DNA of 64,000 bases. Source: Medicago truncatula (Eukaryota > Streptophyta > Magnoliopsida > Fabales > Fabaceae). The stretch covers positions 13,081,501 to 13,145,500 of the forward strand of contig NC_053048.1 of NCBI RefSeq assembly GCF_003473485.1, read 5' to 3'. Of this stretch, positions 21,615 to 34,125 are shown in pieces. Positions within the stretch are counted from its first letter, which is position 1; every line of letters begins with the position of its first letter. A program made the position numbers and the translations under genes. A model generated the notes under the pieces. The model made no database searches, was not told the origin of the DNA, and saw nothing but the letters and a program-made list of their open reading frames with translations.

Positions 21615-22427
21615 TTTTCCTGATATTTATTATTTACGATGCAATTTCACAATGTAAGTTATAATAACATATACTAGAATTTGATAACTATATATCAAAA
21701 ATTATTTACTAAACAATTATGGGTTCTCATTGTCTCCACTTCTTGCTCTTTTTTATGGCTCTTTTAGGTAGCAAGTGTCATGTAAAACTATTTTGTGGAT
21801 CACAATGAATGGAAGTTATGGGTTCTCAGATTTCTTTTTTCGACTAAAAATGAAACTTCAAGAATTAATTGAAGTCCATATTTAGGTTTTTGATTAAAAA
21901 ACAAATGTTTCCATTCATTCAATTATCTAGTGAAGGGGTTTGTGTAACCAAAAAAAAATTATATAGTAAAGGTTAGCACAGAAAAGAAAAAACAGTGAAG
22001 TTATTGTTCGTATATTAATTTAACAACTGATTATTAACATTGTTCGTTCAAAAATGAATGTATACAATGTGATCAATGGCCAATTGATGAGAAAACTACA
22101 TTTGGATCGATGTGAGACTGCGAGACATATCAGCTGAACTTCATGCAAATAAGTCCAAATTGTTCCGTAATCTTTGGACTAAGATGATTTTTTCCTCAAT
22201 TGTTAACTATGTGTCGATTTTTGCTGCCTTTTGGGACCAGCTATCTCTACTCCTTCAATTTCTAGAAGAGATGTGGCTGTGGCATGAGCTCGTTCTCTTC
22301 TCTAGGGTCAAGTTCTATGAACTTACATTCTTTGTAATCTTTCGACCGAATAGGCTTCTCATCTCGTTCTGGATCTCTTCGGTTCTTCTTGAGTTTGTTG
22401 GTGTAAAATTGTCTAACTACTTGATAA
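21615..22427. other. Upstream region of the LEA gene, no gene seen
   Basis: AT-rich. A minus-strand TATA-like GATATATAG lies around 21688-21697, about 75-80 bp before the LEA ATG. An open plus-strand frame at 22112-22486 has no recognisable family and overlaps the start of a copia LTR, so it is not called as a gene. Confidence 0.35.
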
Positions 22428-22681
22428 TGTTGAAATATAATTGCAAACTCTTGTATATGTGTTTGTTTGTACTATGTTCTAGTTAGTTAGTAACTACTTC
22501 TAGTTAAGACTCAAGGCTTTACTTGTTTTGCAAGCAATAGAAAACAAGTTGCATATATACATGATTCATGTGAATAAAAAGCTTAAGCGGCTTTCTATTA
22601 TTTTCATCTCTTTCTCTCATATTCTAACTGTCACCATTCTCCTTCAATCACACATAACCAAGATCAATTTGTTCACCAACA
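22428..22681 (+). repeat. Copia LTR (254 bp) followed by a tRNA-Met primer site
   Basis: Begins TGTTGAAATATAATTG and ends TTCACCAACA (TGTTG...CAACA). Two bases later comes TGGTATCTAGAGCTTGG, close to the TGGTATCAGAGC primer-binding site of plant Ty1/copia elements. No second LTR copy was seen downstream. Confidence 0.8.
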
Positions 22682-23250
22682 AATTGGTATCTAGAGCTTG
22701 GTCAAAATGATCCAAGAGAAGAGATGATTAACCATGAATGTTAATGATAATATCTATGCACATCTACCCGTTCTTGATGGGAAAAACCGGGAAAGATGGG
22801 TGAAACAAATGAAGATGATCTTTGGGTTTTAAGAAGTGCTTGAAATTATTAACAATGGAGTTGAACCTCTCTGCAAATCCCACAGAAGTTCAGAGAAATG
22901 CGCATAGAGAAGCCAAGAAGAAAGATTGCAAGGCTCTCTTCTACATTCATCAATGCGTGGACAACAAGGTGTTTGAAAAGATTGGTGATGTAGAAAGCTC
23001 TAAGGAAGCATGGGACCATCAATGCGTACCAACAAATCACAATTTGAAACCATTAAATTATGCTTACTAGCAATTGAGTAGAACACATGAATGGTCACAA
23101 TATGAGCATCTCCAAATAATAATAAAAAAACAACATTGATGGATTGAACTATGAAATCACATCTTCAAACTAAACTACATTTTTCTCTATAAAAGAATGA
23201 TCCTAAATAGCTCATGGCTAAAATTTTCTTCTAATCACTATGGAAAGTAA
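22682..23250 (+). pseudogene. Truncated copia gag (UBN2-like)
   Basis: After the primer site, plus-strand frames read PVLDGKNRERWVKQMKMIFG, then NNGVEPL and, in another frame, HREAKKKDCKALFYIHQCVD and FEKIGDVESSKEAW. This is the N-terminal half of a copia gag (DUF4219/UBN2). Stops and frame changes occur and the sequence fades out by about 23250 with no protease, integrase or RT. Confidence 0.75.
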
Positions 23251-23481
23251 AACCAATCCAGGTAAATGTTGCCTCTGAAACACTTTGTTTTATTTCCAAT
23301 CTTCTGATCCTATGGAATGTATTATTTTATTTCCAATCTAGAACATGTTGAATAAAAATTTGTTCCGAAATACTTCTGTGCAAACCCGACAACTTCAATA
23401 GAAACCGCAATCCAAGAGCAGAAATAAAGGTAATCCTTCATCTTCACAGTAATAGTATTTCTCATAAACATCCATCATTTA

Positions 23482-26400
23482 TCATGATGTCTGCATTAAA
23501 CATGATTCTTGTTTTGTAGGAATTGGCCAAAATGGTGATAACTCAACAACTTTTCCTATTATTAGCAGTGTTGGTGACTCCAATCCAGTAGACACAATTT
23601 TCTCAGGAAGGTCCTTAAGTTCTGCAAACACCTACATGATTAAAAATAAGATGCATATATCAGTTATAGGACCTAGCATCTATGAACTACTAACACAAAC
23701 ATGGATACGTAGACACATGTGTCAATGTCGTGCCGGTATCCAACACCAACATGTGTCGGACGCCGATCACACCTTCTATCGTAAGTGTCGTTGCTACATT
23801 GCTTAGCATCCTAAGATATTGAATTCAGAAAAAATGGATTCTTATTATTACAATCAAAGATGTTTATAATCATTTAACTGTCAAAAACCCAACCACCATT
23901 TTGAGGTATAAAATAAAATCTTGGCCGCAAAGAACTTTGGCAGAAGCCTTTAGTGCAGTGACAGAGGCTCTTTCACACTTATCACATTCAATCTTTTATC
24001 ATTATATATCCTTTAAAACAATTATTTTGTCAAAAATTAGATATACTTGACAAGCTCAACTACTCAACTCGGTCAACCTTAACTAGCAACTTGGACGACG
24101 TCAAACTATTCAATTTTTTTTGGCTGACCTCACACGATAATTAACTTGGGTGACCTCAACTAATTAGATGTTCGTAAGGCCTAACTGGATGACAACAAAA
24201 ATAAAGGTTTGGTAATTTTGTTTTCCTTTGGATTATGTCATGTAATAGGAAATTGTTGGTCCTGTGAAGAGTTGTTTTATGCGTCTCGCTTCAAAAGTTA
24301 AGTTTTCATTATTCTAAGGGGAAAAAATATAAGAACCAACAATAATAAGTGTGAAAGAGATGTTCTGAACATTGTGTAAGCAAAGATTTAAACAAATGAA
24401 TTTCTATATAGAGAAAATCAAAGATATGGCAAACCAAGAATAAGTGTGTTTCAGATACGAGACCTTCGATCTAGAGAAAGTTAAATGTTTGTCGTTTTCA
24501 TATTATTTAAGCGAATAAATTTCTACTAGTTAATAAAAAAAACCTTGAAGCAACTGATCAGTGATATCTGATTTTTATATTTCTCAGCACACAGGTTTAC
24601 GGGTGTAGGTTCGTTTTTACTCAACAGATAACTCGTCTTCGTAGTTGATCTTAGGCATTGCATACAAGAATCGAAGTGAAATTGAATCTCAATAGTTCAA
24701 GCTGCTTCAATCTTTAGGATCATATTAATTATTTATATATATTTCGTATGCTAAAATAAAAATGGCCATTTTTATCATAAACAAACTGGATATGTTAGCA
24801 ACTCAATATTTAATAGAAAGAAAACAATTATGTTGTGAAAAGGAAGATGTGATCGATCTTACAGTGCGCTGCTGAAGTGTGGTCCCTCGCTCAATGGCTA
24901 CAGCCGGTGTCTGAGGTGACAAACCATGATGCATTAGTTTCTGTGAGAGCGAAGGGAAGGTTGACAAACCCATATAAACCACCAAAGTAGAATCAGGATC
25001 AGCGGCATTTTCTGATACAAATAGAGGATCGCTTCCTCCTTTCCTCGAATGCCCTGTGAGGAACCTCACGCTGTTTGCAATACCGCGGTGAGTTAATGGA
25101 ATCCCTAGCTCTGCAGCTATTCCAGATGCTGCAGTTATACCTGCAGGCAATAAGAATTAATTAAATTTATAATCAACCACCACCATTTAAACTTCACTGT
25201 TTTGTTTAGATAACATTGCATCCATAAATGTCTCTCACATAACTAAAACAAAACAAAACAATAGCAGGAACAACGTTTCAAGCTTTCATTTTGCATTCCT
25301 TTTTAATAACTTTAGTACTGTTTTGATTTGCTCATTTCAGCTTATCTGGTATAAGCACTTCTGAGACTGATTGGTAGAGATTATGGAAACAGCTTATGAC
25401 ATGTCCATAAACTGTTTTCAGCTTATTGTTAATCAGCTTATAGCTAATATGAAAACAATTTGACTTTATTTTATCTTTTGTTGTAGAAATAGCATCTGCA
25501 TAAGCACTCATACGCTAAGCGTTTATGTTATAAGCGCTTAATCAAGTTGTTTATCCAAACAGACTCACTTTTGACAAGTCCAAGTTCATTTTAATAATAT
25601 GCCCAACGTAGATGCATATATATTTTTTTACAAATCACTTTCAGACACATACTCCCACAAGTACAAACAAACAAAACAATGGAGCAATAGTGCCAATTTA
25701 CATTGATGATGATTCAAACTTATTACCAGTTTCATCATGATAAAGAAATCAGAAGCATACCTGGAATAACTTTCACATGGATACCTTGCTGTTGCAAAAA
25801 ATCCATTTCCTCGCCACCCCTCCCAAACACCTACAAATACCAAAAAATAAAACATTTGCATAAACAAGCCATGAAAATCTAATGCATCAACTCCCTACTA
25901 GACAGTCCCATATGAAAACTCACCAACGGATCACCCCCTTTAAGTCTCACAACAGTAGCCCCAGCTTCTGCAAAACTCAAAAGAAGCTCATGTATTTCCT
26001 CCTACAACAAGTTCACCAATCGAATAAAAACAAAAATTTATCTCATCAGTATCATGTAACAAAACAACTCAACTCCACCAAAATAAAAATCACATCCAAA
26101 TCCTAAAATAAAAAATTGAATAAACAACAAAACCCTTAGGGATACGATAATTGACATCTATATAGCACTGGTGGAAGGCGTGTCAGGACATATCTCATCC
26201 AATGTGGGACTCTTTAACGCACACCCCTCACGCCCATAACTGGACATCAGGAGTGCCCCCACTTATAAACACATTGTCGGGTCATATCTCATCCAATGTG
26301 GGACTCTTTAACGCACACCCCTCCCGCCCAGTACTGGATATCTGGAGTGTGACCCAATACCATATTAAAAATTGGGCTTGCTCTAACCTTTTTTTACAAA

Positions 26401-27201
26401 ACCGGCTAGTAAGGTGAGGACTACCCCCACTTATAAACACATTTGTCAAGCCATATCTCAACTAATGTGGAACACTTTAACACATACACATGTAAGTACA
26501 TAGAATTAGTTCTACTTTCTTATTACTAGTGTCTACCTATCGGTGTAGTGTTGTGTCTGGTGTCTTTGCTTCATAAATTAACATCACAATCATTAAAGTG
26601 AATGCTTAAACAAATAACCAACACAAAAATGAAAACAACCCCACCTAGCAATACAAAAAAATAAAAAGTAACTTTTTTATACCTGAGTTCTACTATGGTA
26701 TCCAGCAGTTTTTCCCACATATAGAAGTTTAGCATCAGGACCAACCAAATCCAAAACATCATTACTAACCAACCTATCATACAACAACAAATCAGCACTC
26801 TTAATAACTCTAACAGCCTTAAGAGTCAACAATTCAGGATCACCAGGTCCTGTTCCAACCAAAAAAACATCCCCTGAAACACATTTCCCATCACTACACT
26901 TCCCTTCACTTTCCCTCTTCTTTTTCAATACCTGAACAAGTTTTTTCAGCTCTGGAAGCTGTAAAGCTATGTCATGTTCTCTTATTGAATCACCAAAAGG
27001 GGTGTGATTATTATTACAGGAGGTGGTATTCTGGTAAACCCATTGGTCTCTTTGGTATCTTTGTGTGGAGTATTTTTCTGTGAAGGGTGAAGAGGTGGAG
27101 GATGTGGTGCAGTTGATTGAGGAAATGGGGTTGCGTTGGTTTTGGGGAGTGAGAGGTGGATTTGGAGAGGAGAAAGATGTAATTTTGTGAAGAATAGCCA
27201 T
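23482..27201 (-). CDS. UPM1: Uroporphyrinogen-III C-methyltransferase (SUMT), plastid siroheme synthesis
   Basis: Five exons: 27201-26683, 26001-25924, 25830-25761, 25140-24863 and 23631-23482; all junctions are GT-AG and in phase, giving 364 residues. The first ~105 residues are rich in Ser, Thr and Asn with few acids, as in a plastid transit peptide. The methyltransferase fold follows: VGTGPGDPELLTLKA (115-129), LLLYDRLVS, VRLKGGDPLVFGRGGEE (about 191-207), PGITAASGIAAELGIPLTHR (exons 3-4), VRFLTGH, TLVVYMGLS and PAVAIERGT. These are the SAM- and tetrapyrrole-binding motifs of the CobA/CysG-A family. It makes precorrin-2 from uroporphyrinogen III with two SAM, the first step toward siroheme for nitrite and sulfite reductases. 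The last 20 residues are variable in the family. Introns carry MITE-like and tandem repeats. No lesions seen. Confidence 0.93.
23690..23810. repeat. Dispersed CGTGTCGG-type repeat fragment in UPM1 intron 4
   Basis: Contains ACACATGTGTCAATGTCGTG and ACATGTGTCGGACGCCGATC, the same phrase family that forms a tandem array at 33560-34125 and a single copy at 50285-50460. Confidence 0.5.
25311..25570. repeat. AT-rich MITE-like repeat in UPM1 intron 3
   Basis: The left side (TACTGTTTTGATTTGCTCA...AGCTTATC) and the complement of the right side (AGTCTGTTTGGATAAACAAC...GCGCTTAT) are imperfect inverted copies, with internal CAGCTTAT repeats. The TGTTTGGATAAACA end is common in legume introns. Target duplication not resolved. 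Confidence 0.5.
26150..26480 (+). repeat. Tandem/dispersed repeat in UPM1 intron 1
   Basis: The phrase CATATCTCATCCAATGTGGG followed by ACTCTTTAACGCACACCCC occurs twice about 97 bp apart (26190 and 26285), with a third diverged copy near 26450 (CATATCTCAACTAATGTGG). ACCCCCACTTATAAACACAT also recurs. A related piece lies at about 31170-31195. Confidence 0.7.
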
Positions 27202-27621
27202 GTTGTGAATTTAGAGGAAGAAAGGAAAAAACAGGTTTTAATAAAACAGAATCATGAAGAAGAGTGGTCGTGTTTGAATTGGACTTTGGAGAGATTGAGG
27301 AGACAGTGTTGGAGTTGGAGTTGTTTTTCGCCTTTCGACTTTGGGAGGGACACACTTTAGTTGATGCTTTGTCCTTTTGTTTGTGAATTTTTTTTTTGTG
27401 ATTGTGTTGTGTTTTAGTATAAAATTAATTAAATATTCATTTATTTTATAATGGAAGCATAGGACATTGAATTGTTTTTGGTAGAAGGCCTAATACATGG
27501 AATAATATTCTTTTGGGTGTGAGTTGACCTGTAATTGTAAAAAATTCTTGTATGTTCAAGATTAAATTCAAAATAAGATAATTTGATTAAGATGAAAGAG
27601 ATATATAATCATTTGATAATA
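27202..27621. other. UPM1 upstream region
   Basis: About 170 bases of GC-moderate sequence directly above the UPM1 ATG probably include its 5' leader; beyond 27370 the sequence becomes AT-rich and no other gene is seen. Confidence 0.35.
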
Positions 27622-27816
27622 GAGAAAGTCTTACATAGACACAAACACAAATAAAATTATTTGGGCGCACACACAACAATGAAAAAAATTAAATGTTTAA
27701 TAAATTAGTCACGTCATTCAACATTATTAAACCAAATTTTCTTTTAAAAAACAAGCATTTGTGTGAGTGTGTCTAAGCTTTTTACATTTGGGTTTGTCCC
27801 TATATAAGTATTTCTC
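27622..27816. mobile_element. MITE, copy A of a twin pair
   Basis: Left end GAGAAAGTCTTACATAGACA and complement of the right end GAGAAATACTTATATAGGGA continue as similar arms (ACAAACACAAAT, GCGCACACACAAC versus ACACACTCACAC) for about 60 bases. No coding capacity. Confidence 0.65.
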
Positions 27817-27835
27817 TTGATCATAATATTGTTTG

Positions 27836-28020
27836 GAGCAACTCTTCTATACACACAAACCCAAATGAAAAATATTTCGGCACACACTCACAATTAAAAA
27901 AATTTAATAGAGAAATAAATTAGTCACATCATCTTTTACTTTTATCTTTTAATTTTTCTCTTCCATGTGTGTGCGCCTAAGTACTATTTATTTGTGTTTG
28001 TGACCAACTAAGACTTTCTC
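27836..28020. mobile_element. MITE, copy B of a twin pair
   Basis: Left end GAGCAACTCTTCTATACACA and complement of the right end GAGAAAGTCTTAGTTGGTCA carry the same subterminal ACAAACNCAAAT and GCGCACACAC blocks as copy A, only 19 bp away. The two copies together also pair end to end. Confidence 0.65.
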
Positions 28021-28394
28021 GTTTGTTTGGATATATAGAATAAATATTGAATACCTTTTTCAAAATAAATAAAATATTGAATAAATTATGGATTATGATG
28101 CTCCACTCTTTTTTTCGCTAATAAAATATTAAGGGATTGTGACGCTCACTCTAGATGTTAAAAAAATCTATATTTTTTTATGACTTTTTATAGATGCATA
28201 GTTTCAAATGTATGTTAAATAGATAGATATATTTCCAACTTGTATGTAGTGCTTTTTTAAAATATATTTCCGAATTAGATTCATGTTCTAAAGAAACCTG
28301 CATTTTAAAATTATATATGGAAGAGATTGATCGTGTATAAGGGGAAACTAGGTGGATTTTTTTTTTAAGAGACAGAAGGAAATTAATTTAATAA
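28021..28394. other. AT-rich spacer
   Basis: No coding or repeat structure recognised. Confidence 0.3.
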
Positions 28395-28585
28395 AGGGTT
28401 ATGTTAACAGAGGGTCCTTAGGACACTTGTTAAGGATTCAAGAATAGAAACAATTGATAAATTTTATGTAGATTAAGTTGCTTTTTAATGTTTCAATGTC
28501 TTGATTACATAATTTCTAATGTAAAGTTTCCATTTTAATCTTCTTAACAAGTGCATCAAGGGTATTTGTTAACATTTCCTTTTGA
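28395..28585. repeat. MITE-like element with GTTAACA...TGTTAAC ends
   Basis: TATGTTAACAGAGGGTCC at the left and the complement of TATTTGTTAACATTTCC at the right, with ACACTTGTTAAG against TTAACAAGTGCATC inside, form nested inverted repeats. Resembles the element at 719-897. Confidence 0.45.
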
Positions 28586-28594
28586 TGAAAACTA

Positions 28595-28868
28595 CTACCT
28601 CCGATCCTTTTTAATTGTCACATTTTGATATTTTACACAAACCAAGACAATCAAAAATTGATATTACTTTTGATACAATAAGCTATACCTTTACTATAAT
28701 AACCTTATTTATTTAATATCTCATTTCATATATTTCTCTCTCCGCAATAAATAACTAAGGATAATATTGGCAAAACAACATTTAATGTTGCACTGAACTT
28801 TGAAAGTGACAGTTAAATAGAAACAAAATTTTTCTCCAAAAGTGACACTTAAAAAGGAACGGAGGGAG
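28595..28868. mobile_element. Stowaway-type MITE
   Basis: Left end CTACCTCCGATCCTTTTTAA and complement of the right end CTCCCTCCGTTCCTTTTTAA continue as matching TTGTCACATTTT/GTGTCACTTTTG arms. TA flanks both sides (28593-28594, 28869-28870). A 274-bp non-coding relative of the mariner family represented at 1167-4869. Confidence 0.9.
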
Positions 28869-31797
28869 TACATCTCAAAGCACTAGATATTCTAAGAAGA
28901 GGCAGAGAGTACAATACAAAGACATATTGAGGAAAAAACCTCCCAAGAAAACACCCAGATCAAGAGACCTGTCAACACTAACAATGCAGGCAGCAGCTAC
29001 TGAAAGAAACCAAGATTGGGCCTATCCTCCAATAAATATAACTAAATTGACACAGATTCTTGTGCTTGCCTTCCTCAGCTGATATTCGGTCGAATTCACG
29101 TCTTAATCCAAGATATATAATTAATAACATACTAAGAAAAATGTATGGTATACAAATTGTTAGAGTTGTGTATACTAAACGCATCCCCGTGCATAAATGG
29201 TAGTATCCCCCTTGATAACGGTTTTGACTGCATGCTCCTTCCTTTTGGCACTTGAAGAAACTTTTTCTCTTCTATACAAGTCTGTAGCTCAACGTAGTTC
29301 AATTCTGGTACAGTTCGTGATTTCAGATCAACTAAAAAGTTATCGGAGATGATTTTCAACATCTTCAAGAACTGAGATTTATATCTTTTATACAAAGCAA
29401 ATCCAGCCATCTGCGGACAAAGTAGAAATAGTTAGTCTTAAAAGATCAATTAATCAAAACACCAAACATTTTGCATTAATTTCTTCGAAGAATGCATGAA
29501 GTAAAGAAGCTGTATATTCATTGGCTGGCAGAGAATTCCAGAACCTTGCAAGCCGTGCAAGTTTTGAATGTTTAGAATTTCAGTCTGTCAAAATAAGCAC
29601 GGTCAGCTGCTCAGTAAGATGAAATATAGTAGTCGACAAACTAAAAGTATCGTCCAAGTGAATTCGTCAAAAATTGTGACTATCATGACAAACCTGAACT
29701 AGTGCGCCATACAGCTTCATATATGATTTTAGCTGATCTAAATAATTTTTTGTACACTCCTCCAAATTTTCACCGTCTGATTGATAACCAATACTTCTGA
29801 AGTATGCCTCTTTTGATTGAAAGATAGACTGATAAGGTAGAATAAAAATCCAAATTCAACAGCATCAGTACCCCCACATTTGTAAAATCATATTTGCAGA
29901 AGCACGGGAAAATAATATCAGAATAAATAATTCCAGTTCATTTTTACAGTGTGTTAGTTGAAGCTCAACCATATTGCTTCTTTGACCACGATAAAATGGC
30001 CACAGACCTTTTATTTAGGCAAATTTTGGGATAAAAACAACTTTTCCAGTGCTTCAAATTCATTGGTTCTTCAACAACAAAAACTGGTCGTTAACATGAA
30101 GCTAGGAAGCTACATATGAAAATATATCATTAATATTTTCAAGTTCTATCAAGTTACCTCTTTGTAAACCATGTGCTTCGGGACGGTGTATAGGCAGGCC
30201 TTATGAAGCTCAGCTAGAATGATATCCATTGCATATGGGACCTACCTTACAAATGAAAAACAGTTGAAACACCATAAACATTCATATTCATTCTATGCTT
30301 CCTTGAAAGCTTAATTATATACCGCTTCCATCCTCCTAAGTCCTAATAAAGCCGAGAGGCTAGAGATTAAACATGGTGTACCTGAGATGTAATGTGAAAT
30401 GACATATGCAATTGTAAATGGAGCACTGTCAAGTTTTGCACACGATGAAACAACCTGTAAAGTAAGTTGTCCGTAATCATATACGAATGGTTTTTAATTA
30501 TAGCTGTGATATTTTAAGTGTCGCGTACTGTCATGAACCAAATATTCCAAAAATATAAACTATTAGGTGAAGATATATGAAATGTAAAACAGTACTTCAG
30601 AAATGTAATGTCTCAGATATGAAGCTGCTTACAAAAACCATGAAAAAATATACATTATCTAGAAAAAGAATTAAATTATAAAATGTGGCAACAGTTTTAC
30701 AAACAAAACTGAAAAATTATTGATGTGGCCTGTTGCATGCAAGATCATAGATTAAGAGCCTTAAGATTAAGACAAAGGTGTGTAACTAATTTTTCCATCA
30801 TACCTGTTTAGTTATAACTTGGTTTCTCTCACAGAGCTCTTTCAGTTTCTGCAGCCTCCCACGCTAGATTTTAAGCACTCGCTGCAGCTCGATATACATA
30901 ACCTGAAGATTGTGTAGGTCTTTTAAATATAGATCATCAAACAACAAAAAACTAAAAATCAATATATTATTATAGATCTAGACATGCACAGGGAGAAGGA
31001 TCTGTGGTGAGAGTGGAATGGAAATTATTGTTAAATTCATATTTTTAATTTCCTTAATATTGAGCATTCTTGGAATTTGAATGTGGAGTCTTAGAATTTG
31101 TGTTGGGCTAATTCAAGCTTAAAGCCAGCTTGTTTGATTAGAGCTACCAAAGCTTTATAAACACTACACAAGCCATATCTCTAGGCAATGTGGAACTAAA
31201 GCCACCCTTTCAAACCCAACACAACGAAGGTGTTGGAGAATGCAATGAAAACAACCCAAATGCCGCAATTAGGAGGCTAGGGGCGGACCGCAAAGAGTGG
31301 GGAATTTCTAACGTGAAGAAATGGATAGAGAGCAAAAACTGACATTGGAAAGACATTCTAAATGTGAGTGGAAAAAGGAAACCCATACCAGATTCCTTGG
31401 TTTCGGTATTTGATAGGCTTGATGCCGTATCTCGGGTCACTCCAGAAGTAACCGATTTGGAACTTTCTGTGGCATCCTTTTCTGCTCTTCTTTCAGCTCC
31501 TGCTGCAGCTCTTCTTTCATCTTCTACTGCTGCCTTTGTTTTGGCTTCTATTACTGCGTTTCTCTCAGCTTCCAACGCAGCTCATTTTACTTCATCAGCT
31601 TTATGTTTGGCCTGCCCCCACAAAATTTAAATATCATGAATGAATGACCATTTGGCATTAAGCCTCTAAAGAAGATTGATAGCAAAAACTTATGCTTCAA
31701 CTAACATTAAAAAGACCCATACAGTGGTGACATGTGAGTAACACTGAGTACTAACAAGTTTTAGGCTAGTTTCCGGTAAAGTGAATAGGCCAAACCA

Positions 31798-32299
31798 ACA
31801 ACAACAACAACAACCAAGCCTTATCCCACTAAGTGGGGTCGGCTACATGGATCAAATGACGCCATAGTGTTCTATCATACACCAAATTTGGATCCAACTC
31901 ATTGACCTCTAAATCCTTTCTAATGGTTTCTCTAATAGTTTTCTTAGGTCTTCCTCTACCTCTTTTAACTTGACTCTCCTCCATTTGATCTACTCTTCTT
32001 ACCACGGCATCTACGGGTCTTCTCTCTACATGCCCAAACCATCTAAGCCTATTTTCTACCAACTTTTCTACTATAGGTGCTACCTCCACTCTCTCTCTAA
32101 TGGGGTCATTCCTAATCCTATCATGTCTAGTTTTACCACTCATCCAACACAACATCCTCATCTCTGCTACACTTACTTGATTCTCATGTTGACTCTTAAC
32201 CGCCCAACACTCCGTACCATACAACAACGCCGGTCGGACTGCTGTCCGATAGAACTTTCCTTTCAACTTAAGTGGTACTTTCTTATCGCACAAAACACC
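31798..32299 (-). mobile_element. 5'-truncated RTE-clade LINE with 16-bp TSD
   Basis: Minus-strand frame 32299-31829 encodes the C-terminus of a plant RTE protein: PALLYGTECWAVKSQHENQV, AEMRMLCWMSGKTR, VENRLRWFGHVERRPVDAVV, KRGRGRPKKTIRETI and WRHLIHVADPT, then a stop and a terminal (TTG)n seen as AACAACAAC on the plus strand. TGAATAGGCCAAACCA flanks it exactly at 31782-31797 and 32300-32315. It sits in an intron of the GLE1 relic. The frame is open, so the insertion is moderately young. Confidence 0.92.
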
Positions 32300-33559
32300 T
32301 GAATAGGCCAAACCAATGCAATGATAAATGTATGTGCAACAGTTTAGGACTCTCCAAACATTACTGTAAACTAATATAAAAGAAAAAAGTAACCCAACAT
32401 TTCACTTTGTAGTGGTGAACAGATGATAACTATAAATGAAATTTAAAGTCCGTGTATGTATAATTTTTTTTTCCATATAACACAATGACACTAAAATATA
32501 AAGGTATGGTACCTCTGCTTCAGCTTTAGCCTTTTCTTGTTGTTGCTTTTCCTCTTGAAAAGCAACCTTTCTCCTGGCCTCTTCATGTGTTGCATCATTT
32601 CTTATTATCCTTTCTTCTATTTGTGATCGGAGTTCACGGTTCCATTGAACAGCAGTCAGGCGATTATCAAGTGCTTCTGCACTGCAAAAAGTTCGTCAGT
32701 TTTTTCATTTCCAACATTCTAACAAAGAAATTATCTAACAAAAGTGTGAAAGAACATGAAAAATTATGTTTTTGGTGGTTTAAGAGAAGTCTAGTAGAAA
32801 ATATGCTAGACATGTCAAATATTAGTCATCAAAATGAGAAAAAGAACCAACATCAAATATCAAGCAAGCCTAATATTCATACAAATGAATTTATGAAATA
32901 AAACAAGATTCCCCAACTGTAAATTAATGTGCATCATAATGAATTGCTTTCCTCCTATAGAGTATAGACAAATCAGTCGTGTATCCTTTCACGAGTATTT
33001 ATTGAAGAGAATTGTGAAACATATAATGCTCCCACCTCACTCAAATAAATGTAAAAACAAAGGTTTAATCGATCTATACAAGTAATGGTGCGACAGCAAA
33101 AGAACAGTCATGCAGAATAACCCATTATTTGAACCTTTCACGAAGCACATTAACAACATAGACAGTTCTAGAGGAGCCTGCAATTCATAGTCAATGCTTA
33201 CTTTAAATCTAACGAGATGAACATGTTGTCGAATGAAGGAATCATGTTGCCTTGAAAAGAAAAGACAAAGGGGCAGGACGAGACAATGCAGTCTTACATT
33301 TGGCGCTGATATTGAGTGTCGAATTTTTTATCCAACTCATGCCTTGTTACTTTGTATTTCGCAACTCGAAGATGGGAAGAAATAGAGTTCTATCTTTCAT
33401 TCAGTAGAGCTGTCTTCAATGCTGAGATCTTATTTCTAATTTCATCTTGGAAATCAATAAGATCAGAAACAAGTACTGGTCTAATTGTTAACAAGTGTAT
33501 TGGTATCAATAATAGGATCATCTGTACCACTAACACTTCTGATCAAAGGTGTGTCTCGT

Positions 33560-34125
33560 GTCCGACCCAGACACGTGTGATTATATTCAATTATGTCATT
33601 TTCTCAAATTAATACCGGTCTTGACGTGTCAGTGTCGTATCCCTTGTGCATGCTATGTTAGTGTTTCATAGCCTGTAGCACCGACATGTGCCAGTATGTG
33701 ACACGACACTGACACATGTAATTACATTGAATTATGTAATTTTATCAAATTATTGACGTGACAGTGTCTTGTCCAGTGTCTGTGTCTATGTCCTTGTTTC
33801 ATAACTTTGTAGCACTGACACTTTCAAAGACGTCTTTGGTCTCTAACACGTGTCAATGAGTTACACCGACACACAACATGACATCGACGTCCATGTGATT
33901 ACATTCAATTATGCCTTTTTCTCAGAACGTCAATGTCGCGTCCAATGTTTGTGTTTGTGCATGTCAATGCTTCATAGTTTTGTACCACTTACACTTTTAA
34001 TCGAATGTGTCTGGTTTTCGACACGTGTCAGTGTGTGGCATCATCGATACGACTTAACACTCACGTGCATGTGATTACATTCAATTATATTACTGTGTGT
34101 CAGGGTTGTGTCCGTGTCAGTGCTT
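33560..34125. repeat. Minisatellite of ~140-175-bp units rich in CACGTGTC
   Basis: The phrase GTGATTACATTCAATTATG or a close variant recurs at about 33578, 33718, 33893 and 34068; GTTTCATAG...TTTGTAGCAC and GACACGTGTCAGTG occur between. Units are diverged and lie in intron 1 of the GLE1 relic. Single related copies are at 23690-23810 and 50285-50460. Confidence 0.75.

Noticed and set aside
22112..22486. 124-codon open frame on the plus strand
   Set aside because: No family resemblance or splice context, and its end overlaps a copia LTR.
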